A stretch of DNA of 64,000 nt from Lytechinus variegatus (taxonomy: Eukaryota > Echinodermata > Echinoidea > Temnopleuroida > Toxopneustidae), in contig NC_054740.1 of the NCBI RefSeq assembly GCF_018143015.1, forward strand, positions 54,670,796 through 54,734,795, in the 5' to 3' direction. The translations under genes were made by a program, and so were the position numbers. Of this stretch, positions 32,958 to 44,887 are shown piece by piece (the stretch's first letter is position 1; each line of letters starts with the position of its first letter). The notes beneath the pieces are model-generated. The model did no database searches. It saw only the letters and a list, made by a program, of their open reading frames with translations, and had not been told where the DNA came from.

Positions 32958-35900
32958 CTGTCACGTTGATTTGGCGGGAAAATACAAAGTGAGAGGAAAA
33001 TTATTATAGTACTGTCCAATCTAATTGATTGAAATTAAAAAGAAAACAAACTTTCACACTTTTTTCGCCTTATAATGGAATGCCTACCGAAAATTTGATC
33101 CTTAAAAATTGTTACTAGTATGCATGGGCAAACTAATATAGGGCCTTTTGGGAGGCGCTTGACCACTATACATGCAAACGGTATTGCATCAAAAAGACTT
33201 GTAAAATAATGAATTAATTAATTAATAAACAGACATAACTTGAAGCATTGATTAATAAATGAATAATCAAAGTCATAAATACTTTCAGAGACTGCCTAAA
33301 TAGAAGAAATACTGATTATAATTGTGAAGATATAGAGCTACTCCAAAATCTGATTGTGGAAAGTAGCCTACACTGTTAAAATACGCTGATTTTACAGAAA
33401 AAAAAAGAAGATTTTGCAGAAAGCAATACCGGAATCATTCTGTAAATTCATAAAACAGGAATTTTTCTGCAATTTAACAGAACAGGTCTGTTTAAAATCG
33501 GTAAATGGTGTTTTATTTAAGGAAATTTGTAAGGTCCCATACACCAAATACCAATTTCCTGTAATCTTACATGATGTAAAGTAAAATTACGCATTCTGTT
33601 AAGATTGCAGGTGTTCTCGAGACTCTGCTGCAGGAAGGTCTTATATTTTAAGGATAAATTTTCTGACAGTGTATAGACTCATCGTTACAACAAAGAGAAT
33701 ATTGAAAAAATTACTTATGGTATTGTCATTACGACAACAATTTCAAGATTGATGACGAAAATAACTAAGGGCCTAAATGAATACATAAAGGTCCGTTTTC
33801 TGAAGTCCCGACTAAAATTGACCATCATGACCATGGTCTATAGCTAAATTAATTTATGAGAAGCCAAAGATGTAGAGGTTTTGCTTACATTGTACGCATC
33901 TATATAGCTTGCCAATTTATTTCTCCGTGCCTTAATGGGGGTGAATTATTTTTGTTAATTTTATCGCATAGTTGTGAATGGTTAACGTGCCAAATAAGCT
34001 GATAAATTCAACTTTTATTCTAAAAGAAATGTTCTGTCACAATTGACTATTCCTATATTAGATCTGAGTCAAGGGGAGCGTTTCATCAACTTGATTTGTC
34101 CGACAAGTTGTCAGATCTGACAACTTTCGTGGATTTAGATTGGTTGAGAGGCACTGTTACTATTGTAACTGTCGGATGAAACAGGACTTGGCGGATAAAA
34201 CGTCTGACAAGTACTTTCATGAAACGCTCCCTTCCGACGAGGTGTCAGATCTGACAACTGTCCTCGACTCTGATTGGCTGAGAAGCACTGTTACTATGGC
34301 AACTGTCGGAGAAAAAGGCCTACAAGTGCTCCCTATAATACGGGCCAAAAAAACCCAAAATGTTATTTACGATACACGAAGATGGCCAGTGGTAGTGGGT
34401 TGGATAGGGCGACCACGGGGGTGATGTGGTGGTGGGTGCAGCGGTGGTAGTGTGGTTGCCGAATATGGGTTTGTCACAATCTCGACTGTCGTAGACGTAG
34501 GCGGCGACCTCGACCCCGAACAAGGTCACGGCGAAGGTCATAGCGATGACCAACATGATACTGTAGGTGTATTCCTGTGATTTAAGTAGAAAATGACAAG
34601 GGGGGGGGGTCATTTAAAAATCTGATCAGTCCATTTTCCCCCCACAAAATGTTCACCCAGGGTGAACAATTGTTTGGCAGAAGGTACAATATATTTGTAT
34701 GATTTTAAACGATATGGGGCACTGTCGTACAGATATGGTATGTGTGTGTGTGTGTGTGGGGGGGGGGGCTGCAGGCCATGGACCCCCCAAAAGGAGACGA
34801 GAGAGAAAATTGAAATAAAAGGGGGTGTGATATCATTTTCTGAATAATGATGTCACAGTATATCACCATACTATTTTGTATGCAAAATGTAAAAAAAAAG
34901 TTATAAATCGCTTCATTCGATCGCGGTTTATTTTAAAAGAAATTTTGCCCCACACACCTTGGCTGGGCCCCTAATTTTTTTTTGCTCATAAGGCCACTGA
35001 CTTAAGGGGGGGTAATACCTTACTTCTCAATGTTTGCTGATATACTGAGATGGAGTATATATACATATATATACGGCGGTCTATAAGCAGAATCACGATA
35101 AATCTAACTTTGTCTACATAAATATGACCAACATTTTGGAGAGTAAAGCTTTCGTGTTACTGTTATACATTGTCATACACTGATACTTTTGATGAAATAG
35201 AAGACAAAATATGAACGATGGTATTCATATTTAGGCCTATTGCTTTGACCCATAAAAAGATTAATTGACGAATTGGACTTTTAGAAAAGCACGATATTCC
35301 TTCTATAAAATATATAAAGTTACATTTGATAAATGTGACAATGTTGAAAATTTGAAAGACCCCCCCCCCAAAAAAAGGAGACAGAAAAAAAGAAAGGGGG
35401 CTATTGGGGCAAGGCTTCAAAGGTCTTTGAATTCACCAGACCCACATAATAAAACAGAAAAAAAGATTCATAAATCCGGGAGATAAGTGCCAACATTCCA
35501 GAAATGAATTATAAAAAAAACGTACCACTCCGTATGAACTTCGAGATGCATGTATAACGCCAACGATGCCTGTGGCCATCACCTGTGTTTAGGTAAAATA
35601 ATCACAAGGACTCCTTCAAATTTTTACATTAGTATTTGCGTATACAAATCTAATATTAGCCACTGTATTATTGCTCCGCATTATGCAAGACATCTTCCGT
35701 TGAATTTTATTAATTTGTTTATTTTCCCAAACACCACGGTTTTTAGATAATTCATTGCAGTGAGAATAGTATAGTGCATAAGCACATCAATGATATAATA
35801 GCTCTGAAAACGAGAAATTTCCTTAGGATGTAAAGGAATCTCCGGGCTGAAATTATTTATTTCTAAATAGATAAAGCAAAATACTGAACAAAACGATGAA

Positions 35901-36915
35901 AATTTCATCAAAATCGGATAACAAATAACGAAGTTATTGATTTTTAAAGTTTTGCAATATTTTGTGAAAATAGTTGCACGTCATCATGAATATTCATTAG
36001 TTGGGCTGATGATTTCACATCCCCATTTTCCCTTTTCTTATGTATTACGTGAAATCCTAATTGTTTCATTAACACGTGTGAACAATGTGTCTCCTTTATA
36101 ATGAAATAAGTTGCAGCAATGAATATCTAATGCATTAAATCAGTTGTCAAACCAATATTTTCGGTTGTTGGTAGAAAAAAATTGAATAAACCTAATTTCA
36201 TATAAAATAAAAAACGGAAGAACAAGTGGGGATATGACATCACCATTTTGCTAATTGAATATTCATGAGGACATAATTTATTTAGAACTGTTTCACCGGC
36301 ATAATGCATATCTTTAAAATGCCATAACTCTTTTATTCCTTGTCCGATTTTGATCAATTTTTTAGTGTTTTGTTTGCTGATTTTTCTATATCTGTTTATA
36401 TCATACTTTCTTCAGCCCGGAGCATCCTTTCAAACAAGCAAAACAGAGGAACAAGCCCCTATTACCAGCATTATACCTGTGACATATCATATATATATAT
36501 CTATGTAATCACTCTTATTTGAGTATTTTATTGCATTATCTAATGGCGCTGTATATGGTGTTGGATTAATTATTGATTTTCGTATAATTTACAATATTCA
36601 CATTCATTAAAACGAAGTAAAAATCAAAGAAATGTATCTATCAGGAATCAAAAACAGCAAAATTTAGAAATGAATGTTGCACAATTATTTTTTTTGTACG
36701 TATTTGTTTTCATGAGAAGAGAAAATGATGTCATGATTTTTTTTTTTTGGGGGGGGGAATTTGATTAAGCAATAACAAAATTGACAGTTTCGTCTTGTCA
36801 CATAAAAAAGATTAAGTTGTAGGACGATAGGTGAACTTATTTCACATAAGGTTTTGTAAAAAAAAATAATATATGTAATGATGACGACATTGATGATTAA
36901 CGATGATGATGATTG

Positions 36916-36949
<34 letters not shown>

Positions 36950-37326
36950 AATGATGATGATGACGGTGATGATAATGGTGATGACGATCATGACGATCGT
37001 GGAGGTGTTGCAAAGTACTATCCAATCATTTTCATCCAAACGCCAAATACACTTCTTCAAAAACGCTTCTTCATGTTCTTACCAACATTAATATAAATAC
37101 TGATAATGAAGTTAATAATGCCAAGGAGAAAACTCACCGTAAGGCCGACCCAGATCCCAGCTGACACATAATACAGGTAACAGTAGTAACTGATTGAACC
37201 AGCCCCGAGGATGATCATGAGGTTACCAATGACCACCTGGGCTAGTGCCCGAGTCATCTCTGTCCAGACGATGTCAGGTTGCGGACGTGGTTCGTCCTTC
37301 AGCTTCTCTTTCTTGCCACTCGTCAT
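32799..37326 (-). CDS. CD20/MS4A-like four-transmembrane protein, spliced CDS
   Basis: Exons 37326-37138, 35582-35526, 34574-34371 and 32957-32799 join to 609 nt, giving 202 aa. All three introns are phase 0. Predicted layout: short charged cytoplasmic N-terminus (MTSGKKEKLKDEP); TM1 about 28-50 (ALAQVVIGNLMIILGAG); TM2 about 55-76, split by an intron; TM3 about 86-110; a Thr/Pro-rich loop with three Cys (115, 149, 153) and one N-x-T sequon at 122; TM4 about 158-179; and a tail KKKAAPPPYEP with a PPxY motif (187-190), a possible WW-domain or ubiquitin-ligase site. Topology, TM1 pattern and size fit the MS4A/TMEM176 (CD20-like) family. No specific orthologue is recognised and function is unknown. 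It lies between two convergent PAQR genes. Confidence 0.75.
33371..33671. mobile_element. 301-bp TA-flanked MITE
   Basis: Starts CACTGTTAAAATACGC and ends GAAATTTT-like sequence then CTGACAGTG, with TA on both sides. It lies in the last intron of the MS4A-like gene. Only the outer 10-15 bp pair well. Confidence 0.55.
34072..34232. mobile_element. MITE, AGGGGAGCGTTTCAT ends, copy 1
   Basis: Ends AGGGGAGCGTTTCAT and ATGAAACGCTCCCT. The core is GTCAGATCTGACAAC then TTGGTTGAGAGGCACTGTTA. A second, partial core follows at 34233-34345. In the last intron of the MS4A-like gene, beside its TM3 exon. Confidence 0.7.
34371..34574 (-). CDS. MS4A-like gene, exon with TM3 and Thr/Pro loop
   Basis: The acceptor is CTACTTAAATCACAG and the donor is TGTATC|GTAAAT, which is weak. 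It has 68 codons: TM3 (YSIMLVIAMTFAVTLFGVEV), then a loop with CDKPIFGNHTTTAAPTTT and SSC. The loop composition suggests O-glycosylation. The frame is open past the donor, but the next exon joins cleanly in phase 0. Confidence 0.75.
35526..35582 (-). CDS. MS4A-like gene, 57-nt exon (rest of TM2)
   Basis: The acceptor is TTTACCTAAACACAG and the donor is GGAGTG|GTACGT. The 19 codons (VMATGIVGVIHASRSSYGV) complete TM2 and the short TM2-TM3 loop. Both boundaries are phase 0, so skipping would keep the frame but destroy TM2. Confidence 0.68.
35833..36430. mobile_element. Related palindromic MITE (CTCCGGGCTGAA ends)
   Basis: Ends AAGGAATCTCCGGGCTGA and TCAGCCCGGAGCATCCTTT pair. The arms share the GATGAAAATTTCATCAAAATCGGA block with the TTAA family, but the ends differ and no TTAA is present. 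It lies in intron 2 of the MS4A-like gene. Confidence 0.65.
36895..36995 (+). repeat. GAT trinucleotide repeat
   Basis: Mostly (GATGAT)n with GAC variants, in intron 2 of the MS4A-like gene. The Asp, Met or Ile homopolymer frames are not genes. Confidence 0.9.
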
Positions 37327-37336
37327 TACTTTGTTT
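37138..37336 (-). CDS. MS4A-like gene, first coding exon (TM1)
   Basis: The acceptor is TTTTTTTTCAAACAG, then 10 nt of 5' UTR, then ATG at 37326. The donor is CTTACG|GTGAGT. It encodes 63 residues and ends in phase 0 inside TM2 (AGIWVGLT). The frame stays open beyond the donor, so an unspliced reading would give a false C-terminus. Confidence 0.78.
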
Positions 37337-37401
37337 CTGTTTGAAAAAAAAACATATATATTTTTTGAATTATGGAATGTTTGAGGATAGACCCTTAGCA
37401 G

Positions 37402-37658
37402 CACTGGCGGATCCAGGGGGTGGGGGCACGGGCCGGCTTTTGAGAGGCACAATTAAAATTTGTAATGTAAAATTGCGATAAAACAGAAGGGTGCTCCCCT
37501 TTTGAAAGTGAAGACCCTGTTTGTTTTTTCGCTTGTCATATTTTTTTCGTGGACGAAATCACCTTAATTTGTGGGTTAAAACCTTTTTTTCTGCTTGTCA
37601 AATTTTTCCTCGGGAAAATGTGCCCCCTCCCTTTCGAAAAATCGTGGATCCGCTCCTG
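37402..37658. mobile_element. 257-bp MITE with GGCGGATCCA ends
   Basis: CACTGGCGGATCCAGGGGG at the left and the complement of CAGGAGCGGATCCACG at the right. It shares end sequence with 21965-23989. It lies in the first intron of the MS4A-like gene. Confidence 0.65.
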
Positions 37659-39424
37659 TAAACTCAGTCTTAGAATATGAACATGATGAATAAATGATAT
37701 TTCGTTTTGTAATGATTAGACTTGAAAGTTCTAACCAGTCAGTGGCATGGTGAACTAAAAATAATAGTGATTTTAAAAAATGAGAGGCTCAAATGGCGGA
37801 TGAAGCAAAAGTTCTAAAAAGAAAGAAAAACACTTTTTAATACAAAGTCTATATATTTCTTGAATAGATTTTTTGACATGATATTTTGAAAACAATATGT
37901 TTCACTCTTTCCCTTCCTTTTTCTCTCTACACCCCCCTTTTCGGTGTAACCCCCCCCCGACCAAAAAAAAACCCTGAATGCCAATGATTCTAAGTATCAT
38001 CATCTTAATTCTCAGTGAATGACAAAAATATATATCCATTCCCAAAATGTCGTTCTGACGATCGCAGCATGCTTTAGCTCTATAAACATGATAAAAGGGA
38101 AATGATCGAATGGAGCTGATTAAATATCATTGTGAATTCAAGGCAGTAATTATCATTAGCCTTCAAAACATAAGGGGGAATTTAATTAAATTTGATTTTG
38201 CTTCGTATGAATGTTAATTAGCGAAAGCGATCTCAAGATGGAGATAAGGGAATGAAAAGAAAGAGAGAAAGGGCGAGGAGAAAGTGAATAACAATGAAAA
38301 AGCTACACTTATATAGTGATACTGGAATATAAATCACTTACCTTGTATAACTCTTGCAACAACAAACTCCGATTCCTTGAATGTATAGGTGTACGTTGTC
38401 AATGAATGTGCAAAAGAAATGCCAATTTTGAAAATGAGATGTCGTTTAATTTCATTATTTGGTCTAGAGCAAATAGACTTTGAACTTTCGTGCCGTCGCC
38501 TTCACTATTATCTTGTGAGAGACCTTGATAACATAGCACCAGGTGTTTGTAAAGATATTTGATATTAAGTGAAGAAAATGCGGTATGATATTTTGCCAGA
38601 GGGGGTGGGGCTTAGGGCCGGGGAAGGGGGTGGCAAGATCATCGAAATAATTATTATGCTGTCATAATTTTACCCCAGTTGAATTACAGGGTAGATTACA
38701 GGGCAGTTAACCCGTCCAGATCTCTCAATTTATCCCCCCCCCCCTCTCTCTCTACCCCTTCACAAACCAAAAGGCAATGGAGGGGTGCACCCTGCTCCCG
38801 TCCCCAGTGGCGTTACTCCCATGCAGAGTGTAGACAAGACTGTCATGACTGTATAATAATGTGTTTTAAAGGTTTTATACTTACAAATGGAACATATTAT
38901 CAACCAAGTCTTGGGGGGGGGGGGATAATCATGCTGACTCATAAGTCGTTGACAATAATTTTTATTTTCAAGTGTGCAATTTTGGAGCATGTTTATTACC
39001 CATACACTCCATGGGCATTACTGTCTGGTGAGAGCAAGAAAGGAGATTGCTCTTTTCGATCGCTTATCAGGGCGTTTAACTAGAATCTAATCTATTTAGT
39101 TTTCTAATTCCTCCCCCATCTTAAACTTCCATTGATCCCCTCTCACAATGTAAAATGTCACTGGTTCTACCTCAAGTCCCTTCTTTTTATTCTGGTTTTC
39201 TCTTTATCTTACTCTTTTTTCCTCTCTCGTTTATTTTTCCCGGTCTTTACTCCTTCCCTTTCTTTGTCTTCCTTTATCTCTCCATCTCTTTGCCTATATT
39301 TTGTCTGTATCTCTTTTGCATGTGTCTGTCTTTCTCTCTCCCACGTCGGTCTCTTTTTATCTCTCTTTTTACTCACTCTTCCCCCTTACCCTCTCTCCCT
39401 CCCCCTCACTCTGTATGTCATACC
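37659..39424. other. Upstream region of the MS4A-like gene, no coding features
   Basis: Includes the candidate 5' UTR exon at 38342-38420. Upstream are G/C homopolymer runs (38594, 38738, 38911) and a CT-rich tract from 39180. No promoter motif can be defended. Confidence 0.35.
38342..38420 (-). other. Candidate 5' UTR exon of the MS4A-like gene
   Basis: A consensus donor AAG|GTAAGTG lies at 38342/38341 on the minus strand, about 1 kb upstream of the first coding exon. That exon has its own acceptor, so an upstream non-coding exon is required. The 5' boundary cannot be set. Confidence 0.4.
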
Positions 39425-39778
39425 CAGGGTTCTCAGCGTTTCAAGAAGACAAAATTCCCTGATAAACCCATTCCCAGTTTCGCATGTCTTTTATGTCGTT
39501 GCAGTGGATTACATGTAAAAAATAGATTAACGTCCCCCCACCACCACAGCCAGTCATTCAATGGATGTTGTTTTGATATGCAACTATATATAACAGAGTC
39601 TGACTGACTACCGTGCTTTCGACTTCTGGGCCGATCAAAAACAAATCATAATTATCCCTCATTTGAGGCATTTTCTCCTGATTTGAGGTATTTATAAAAA
39701 TTAAATTCCCGATTTTTCCCTGACTAGAAAAAAAGTAAAAATAATTTTCCTTGATTTCCCTGATAGGCTAGAAACCCT
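39425..39778. mobile_element. hAT-like MITE (CAGGGTTCYCAGC ends), copy A
   Basis: The left CAGGGTTCTCAGCG and right CTAGAAACCCT are inverted. The interior (AATTCCCTGATAAACCC, CAGTTTCGCATG, GATTTTTCCCTGA) matches copy B. More diverged than copy B. Confidence 0.65.
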
Positions 39779-39780
39779 AC

Positions 39781-39812
39781 ATACCACACTCCTTTCCACA
39801 GGAGTGTGGTAT
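39781..39812. other. Perfect 13-bp hairpin (ATACCACACTCCT)
   Basis: ATACCACACTCCT, loop TTCCAC, AGGAGTGTGGTAT. A direct repeat of ATACCACAC(T/C)CCTTTCCACAG follows. It abuts the right end of MITE copy A. Confidence 0.85.
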
Positions 39813-40566
39813 TTGTCAGTTTACATACCACACCCCTTTCCACAGCTCCTCCCTCTCTCACGTCTCTTTAAAGTATAACAAAACCTCATACAAAAGATAC
39901 TAGTAGCTACAACTATTAGTTCATTATCATAAATATTTATTTTACAAAAGTGATGCAGATAGAAATGGCAGTCAATATCAAAACCATCAGCGTGAAAAAA
40001 AAACAGAGTTAAGACTCAAATATTCATTGAGAGCTGCTCACAAAACGATATCAACATTCCTGGATGACCCATGACCATAAATGTGAAAAATACCATATCT
40101 TCAAAGGTCACAATAATTAACACACACACCCCTGTGCACTTATGAATGATTTTAATTTTAACTGAACTGATTTTAATCTAACAACACACAATTTCATAAG
40201 AAACATATTTATCTTTCTTAATATATACACATATATATTTTGTCTTCATTTAATACAAATAAAATCGATCTCCATGATTTCAATATTTTTTTATGTAAAA
40301 CATGATTTCGTATCAGTTTAGAGAATAAAGTTATAGAAAGACAAAAACAGTAGAAAAACAGCAGAGATTACATAATTACTTAATTCCAGATATATATTCA
40401 CATTTCTATAGAATACATGATTATAAAACATAATGAATTATTAAAAGTTACACACAAAGGTCTATAATTTCAAATATAATTGATGTATTTACCTAAAACC
40501 TTTAATATAATCATTTATATTTTCTTCATCCATCCAAGTGAGAGTGAAGGCATTCTGGTAACTTAA

Positions 40567-41154
40567 AGGTCAAGTCCACCTCAGAAAAATGTTGATTTGA
40601 ATCAATAGAGAAAAATTCAACAGCATAACACTGAAAATTTCATCAAAATCAGATGTAAAATAAGAAAGTTATGACATTTCAAAGTTTCGCTTATTTTCAG
40701 CAAAATAGTTATATGAACGAGCCAGTTACATCCAAATGAGAGAGTCGATGATGTCACTCACTATTTCTTTTGTTTTTTTATTGTTTGAATTATACAATAT
40801 TTCAATTTTTACGAATTTGACGATTAGGACCTCCTTGCCTGAAGCACAAAATGTTAAACTAATGGAATTCCACGTGTTCAGGGCAAAATAAAACTTTGTT
40901 TCACAGGAAAATGAGGAGGAAATTAGAATATTTCATATAATAAAATACACAAGAAATAGTGAGTGATGTCATCAACTCTCTCATTTGGATGTAACTGGCT
41001 CGTTCATATAACTATTTTGCTGAAAATAAGCGAAACTTTAAAATGCCATAACTTTCTTATTTTACATCCGATTTTGATGAAATTTTCAGTGTTATGCTTG
41101 TTGAATTTTTCTCTTTTTATTCAAATCAAGTTTTTGTTGGGGTGGACTTGTCCT
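40567..41154. mobile_element. TTAA-flanked long-armed palindromic MITE, copy 3
   Basis: Same family as 3501-4094, with TTAA at 40563-40566 and 41155-41158. The central segment differs (GGGCAAAATAAAACTTTG), so copies evolved independently after insertion. Confidence 0.85.
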
Positions 41155-41158
41155 TTAA

Positions 41159-43289
41159 AGAGCACAATAAACATTGCTTCTTTAAAGACACAAAGTGTAC
41201 AGAGAGAAAAACAGACCCCTCAAAAATAATTATATTTCAATAGTTTATAAAGTCATCAGTGGCAACTTGCGAACCCATGAAAGCACAATGTAGTTTGAAC
41301 ATTATTTTTTAAAAAAAATCTGCATAAACTGAATATTGATGTACATACATAAGGTCTACCATACGACCTGCAGAGAAAAAAATACAAGCAAACTGAATGG
41401 AAACCACGGAAACCTTCAGAAGTTACATCAAACTGGAAAGACTGGTCAATACATCTGTCATCTGGCTAGCCTAAACCATAAAATAAGTTTAAAGGCACAA
41501 TGAAGTTGGAAAAGGTTCATGAAATTAGGTGTTTTCCAAAAGGCAAAATAAATTTTACGCAAGGCATAGAACAATTGTCCTTCAAGATGGATTGATTTAA
41601 AGCATTTTGACAGTACATGTGTCTATTAATGATTGGGATATAATAATTCGTTACAGGGATATGCATTACAACATCAGTAATACGAATAAAGGTTGCTATT
41701 TTGACTTTAAATCAAAGTGTGTTTGGTCAATGACACAAACGGCTTCTATTTTCATGTACAGTCATTACATACAGTTTAACAATTACTGACAAATTTTTCA
41801 AGAAACATGTTTTTTGGTCAAGTTATTCAATCTATGTTAGTTTCACTCTGAGCAGATTACTATATATATATGTGCATACCAACGTCATTTTCCCCTTATG
41901 ACTATTTCGTGTTTACATTGTTTTCATAATACATACATGTACCATGGTAATAATTATATCGGACTTTATTTATCCCTAACATAAGATCATCCCGTTTTTT
42001 AATTTCTTTTTTTAAAGATATCAATTCTAAGTTAAAAACAGCATGTCAATTTGGACCCCTGAATATGCAGCTGTGTCTAGAATTATTAGAATTGAATGAA
42101 AAAAATGGATGAGTGAATGGATGAAAAATGAATGAATGAGTGAATGAATGGATAAATGAATGAATGAGTGAATGAACGAATGTGTGAGTGAATGAATGAA
42201 TGAGTGGGATGAATGAATGATTGGCTCAACACCAAACAAATACCATATTTTATATGAATCCATATTAAAATATATTACAGGGGTCAAATAATTACATGAA
42301 CTATTTCAGGACTCACAGAGAAGCTTGAAAGAGGGGCCCTATCCAAAATAAGAACAGTATTCGCCCAGTCACATTCATTGCTAAAAATAAACATGATTGC
42401 AACTCACAGTCATTAACTGATAATTTTACACAAATCATAGCCAGCTGTCAAGGATCTCACATTGTACTCTTAATTTGATCAATATCAAGATAAGTTATTT
42501 CATAACAACATGAACATGGATTTGAACAAAATTAAAGGAATTATCATTCAAACTATGATAGAGTATTATCCAAATATATAAATGGCCATGCATCTTGAAC
42601 TTGTGGGGCGAGTTCAAGACGCGTGGCCATATATATATACACACCGGTAGGCAGTCCACAACTCATGATTGATAATGAACACCACTAAAAAAACTAGAAA
42701 AGAGTTGTGATCACATTTGCATGAGAAGAAATGTCTAAAGTGTGCGTATCATAGAAATCTCACTTTATCTCTGAGAAATATACTGTAGATACAGAGTTAA
42801 ACAAAATATTTGCATTAAAGAAATTATATGTATAAACGGCAAATGAAGCTGCTCATTGAAGAAAAGTAAAAAAATACATGACTGTGTACATGTACATAAA
42901 AAAAAACAATCTACATCAGTAAATAAATAAGTAGGTATTTTCATGTACTGTGGCAGTTATGCTTTCTGTACATGTATACATTTTTGTAAATAGACTGGAC
43001 ACACTCTTGCTTCAAAACTACATATGAATACCCCCCCTAGAAATCCAAAATTTTTCATAAATAAATTTCTTTCGATGCAAAGTAAATATATGACTACAAA
43101 AATATATATACATGTACATGTACATACAGATTTTTTGCAGTAAAAATAGATAATATCATAATAACAGTTATTTTTCATCATTTTCAGCCATAAACCACAT
43201 ACTTAGAAGTTGTTTTTCTTTGCGTATAATTTACTCTCATGAGATGAAAAGACATAGTCAAATTCAAACACTGTTTAATAATATTAATT
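41159..43289. other. Intergenic, nothing but microsatellite
   Basis: AT-rich; holds the GAAT repeat and a short ATATATATACACACC stretch at about 42636-42650. No frame with domain evidence. Confidence 0.4.
42090..42220 (+). repeat. GAAT tetranucleotide repeat
   Basis: GAATGAATGAGTGAATGAAT-type repeat. The His/Ser/Ile-rich minus-strand frame is compositional. Confidence 0.9.
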
Positions 43290-43575
43290 ATAATAACAGT
43301 CTGCATTTATATAGCACTTAACACATCGGAAAGGCGTCTCAAAACACTTTACAGATATACATTATTACCCGTGATCAGATCCTTGCTTGCCCGCATACAA
43401 TGTATGTACCTTCTCCACTCTCTGGGGAGCATTCCAACAAGAGTTCCAAGACTCAATTGCTAGGCATACTACATAGGCTTTCGCTTCCTACTAGGTACCC
43501 ATTTAACACCTGGGTGGAGTTAGGCAAATTGTGGATTGACGCCTTGGTAAAGAAATCTCATCTTTGTTTACATGG
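43290..43575 (-). mobile_element. tRNA-derived SINE, head missing
   Basis: Matches the body and tail of the 48368-48732 SINE (TTAACACATCGG, TTTACAGATATA, TGGGGAGCATTCCA, CACCTGGGTGGAG), but stops before the tRNA-like head. Confidence 0.75.
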
Positions 43576-44887
43576 CTGGGTGGGCCAACATGTCCAAGGT
43601 ACATGTATATAAAATTAAATATGGGAGGGGGGTAATAATAGTGTTCATATACACTATTGGATTTGTGTAAATGCAAAAACAAAACAATATATAACAAGTA
43701 TTCTATAATTTCTATTTTGATTATTATTTCAACAAAGTTGTTTAATTTCTCAAAATCAGTCTCTTTACTTTAAACTTTCAGCCTAAGGGTAGATATATAT
43801 ACATGTACTACAAAAACTATGTTAATTTCATACACAGAATGATTCAACCTCTGAAATATCACTGCTATAGAATATATACAGTAATAAGAAAAATTTTAAC
43901 ATGGATTCACTTTAGTGCATTAGTCGCTCTACATGCATTGCACACTATGATCTATCTACATGCATCTACCAATATAAAAGCCACAAAACCAATAATAATT
44001 TTGCAAAGCCTGTAATGCAGTTCTATTCTAAGCACAGCGAATCATGATTTATTTAGATCTATATACGTCTATTAAACCCTGTATCAAAGATGATGGGTGG
44101 TGCGAAACCGCTGGCACAAGCATTCAGCAAATGCAGAGAATGTAGACACAAATGGGCAACATTGCATTCGGATTTCACGTTCCAGAAGTTTGCTTATCAA
44201 GAGCAGGTTTTCGAATTGACCAACTGGGTGATTTCAGTTCTATGTATCATGAACAATTAACCTGTAGACTACTTATTCTGTGGTTCAGATAGGCTTTGTA
44301 CAGCGGTCACCCGGTTCCAGTAGGGAATGGGTTAATGACATTTCCAAAGCTAGCTAAAGTGTGTTGAACTGTGGACCATTTATATGCGTGTGTTCAAATT
44401 TTTCCTCTTTGCGGAACATTCCCCTGATTACACATTCTTACAAGGATAAACATAGCAATTAAAAGGAGCAGACATTATCGTTGTCACAATCAAATTAATT
44501 TTAAAGCCACGATACCAGTATTGCTAGTATAAAATCTTTGCACACATACATGTATATCAGCCTTAAATTTCTTTGGACTAAGCCCTCTTACATCGGACAA
44601 ATAGAGTAATATCATTATTAATTATAATCATTAATATTTTTCTTTTTCAATCATTCAAAAGTATAATTATTCTTTGGGATGAAGGCATCGTCACCACTAT
44701 CCATTACACTAACTTTTGGACACTCTTTTCTAATATTTGCTGATAACCCTCAAGATTATGGCAGAATATAATGACTATTACGCAGTAATCACACACACAC
44801 CCGCACGAACCCACCCCCACACACATTATCCAATAAAAAAAAAATGCAAAAATATAGTACAGGAACATCTGATGCATAGTTAATGTA
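43576..44887. other. Intergenic, nothing recognised
   Basis: AT-rich; a (CA)n-type stretch near 44790-44825 falls in the next element's flank. Frames of 60-72 codons are unremarkable. Confidence 0.4.

Noticed and set aside
36421-36475. Extra exon for the MS4A-like gene (minus strand, acceptor GTCACAG, IMLVIGACSSVLLV)
   Set aside because: It resembles the start of TM3, but no frame stays open to a donor that keeps phase, and the other four exons already join perfectly. It may be a chance match or an exon relic.
36842-37096. Poly-Asp, poly-Met and poly-Ile frames
   Set aside because: GAT trinucleotide repeat within an intron.
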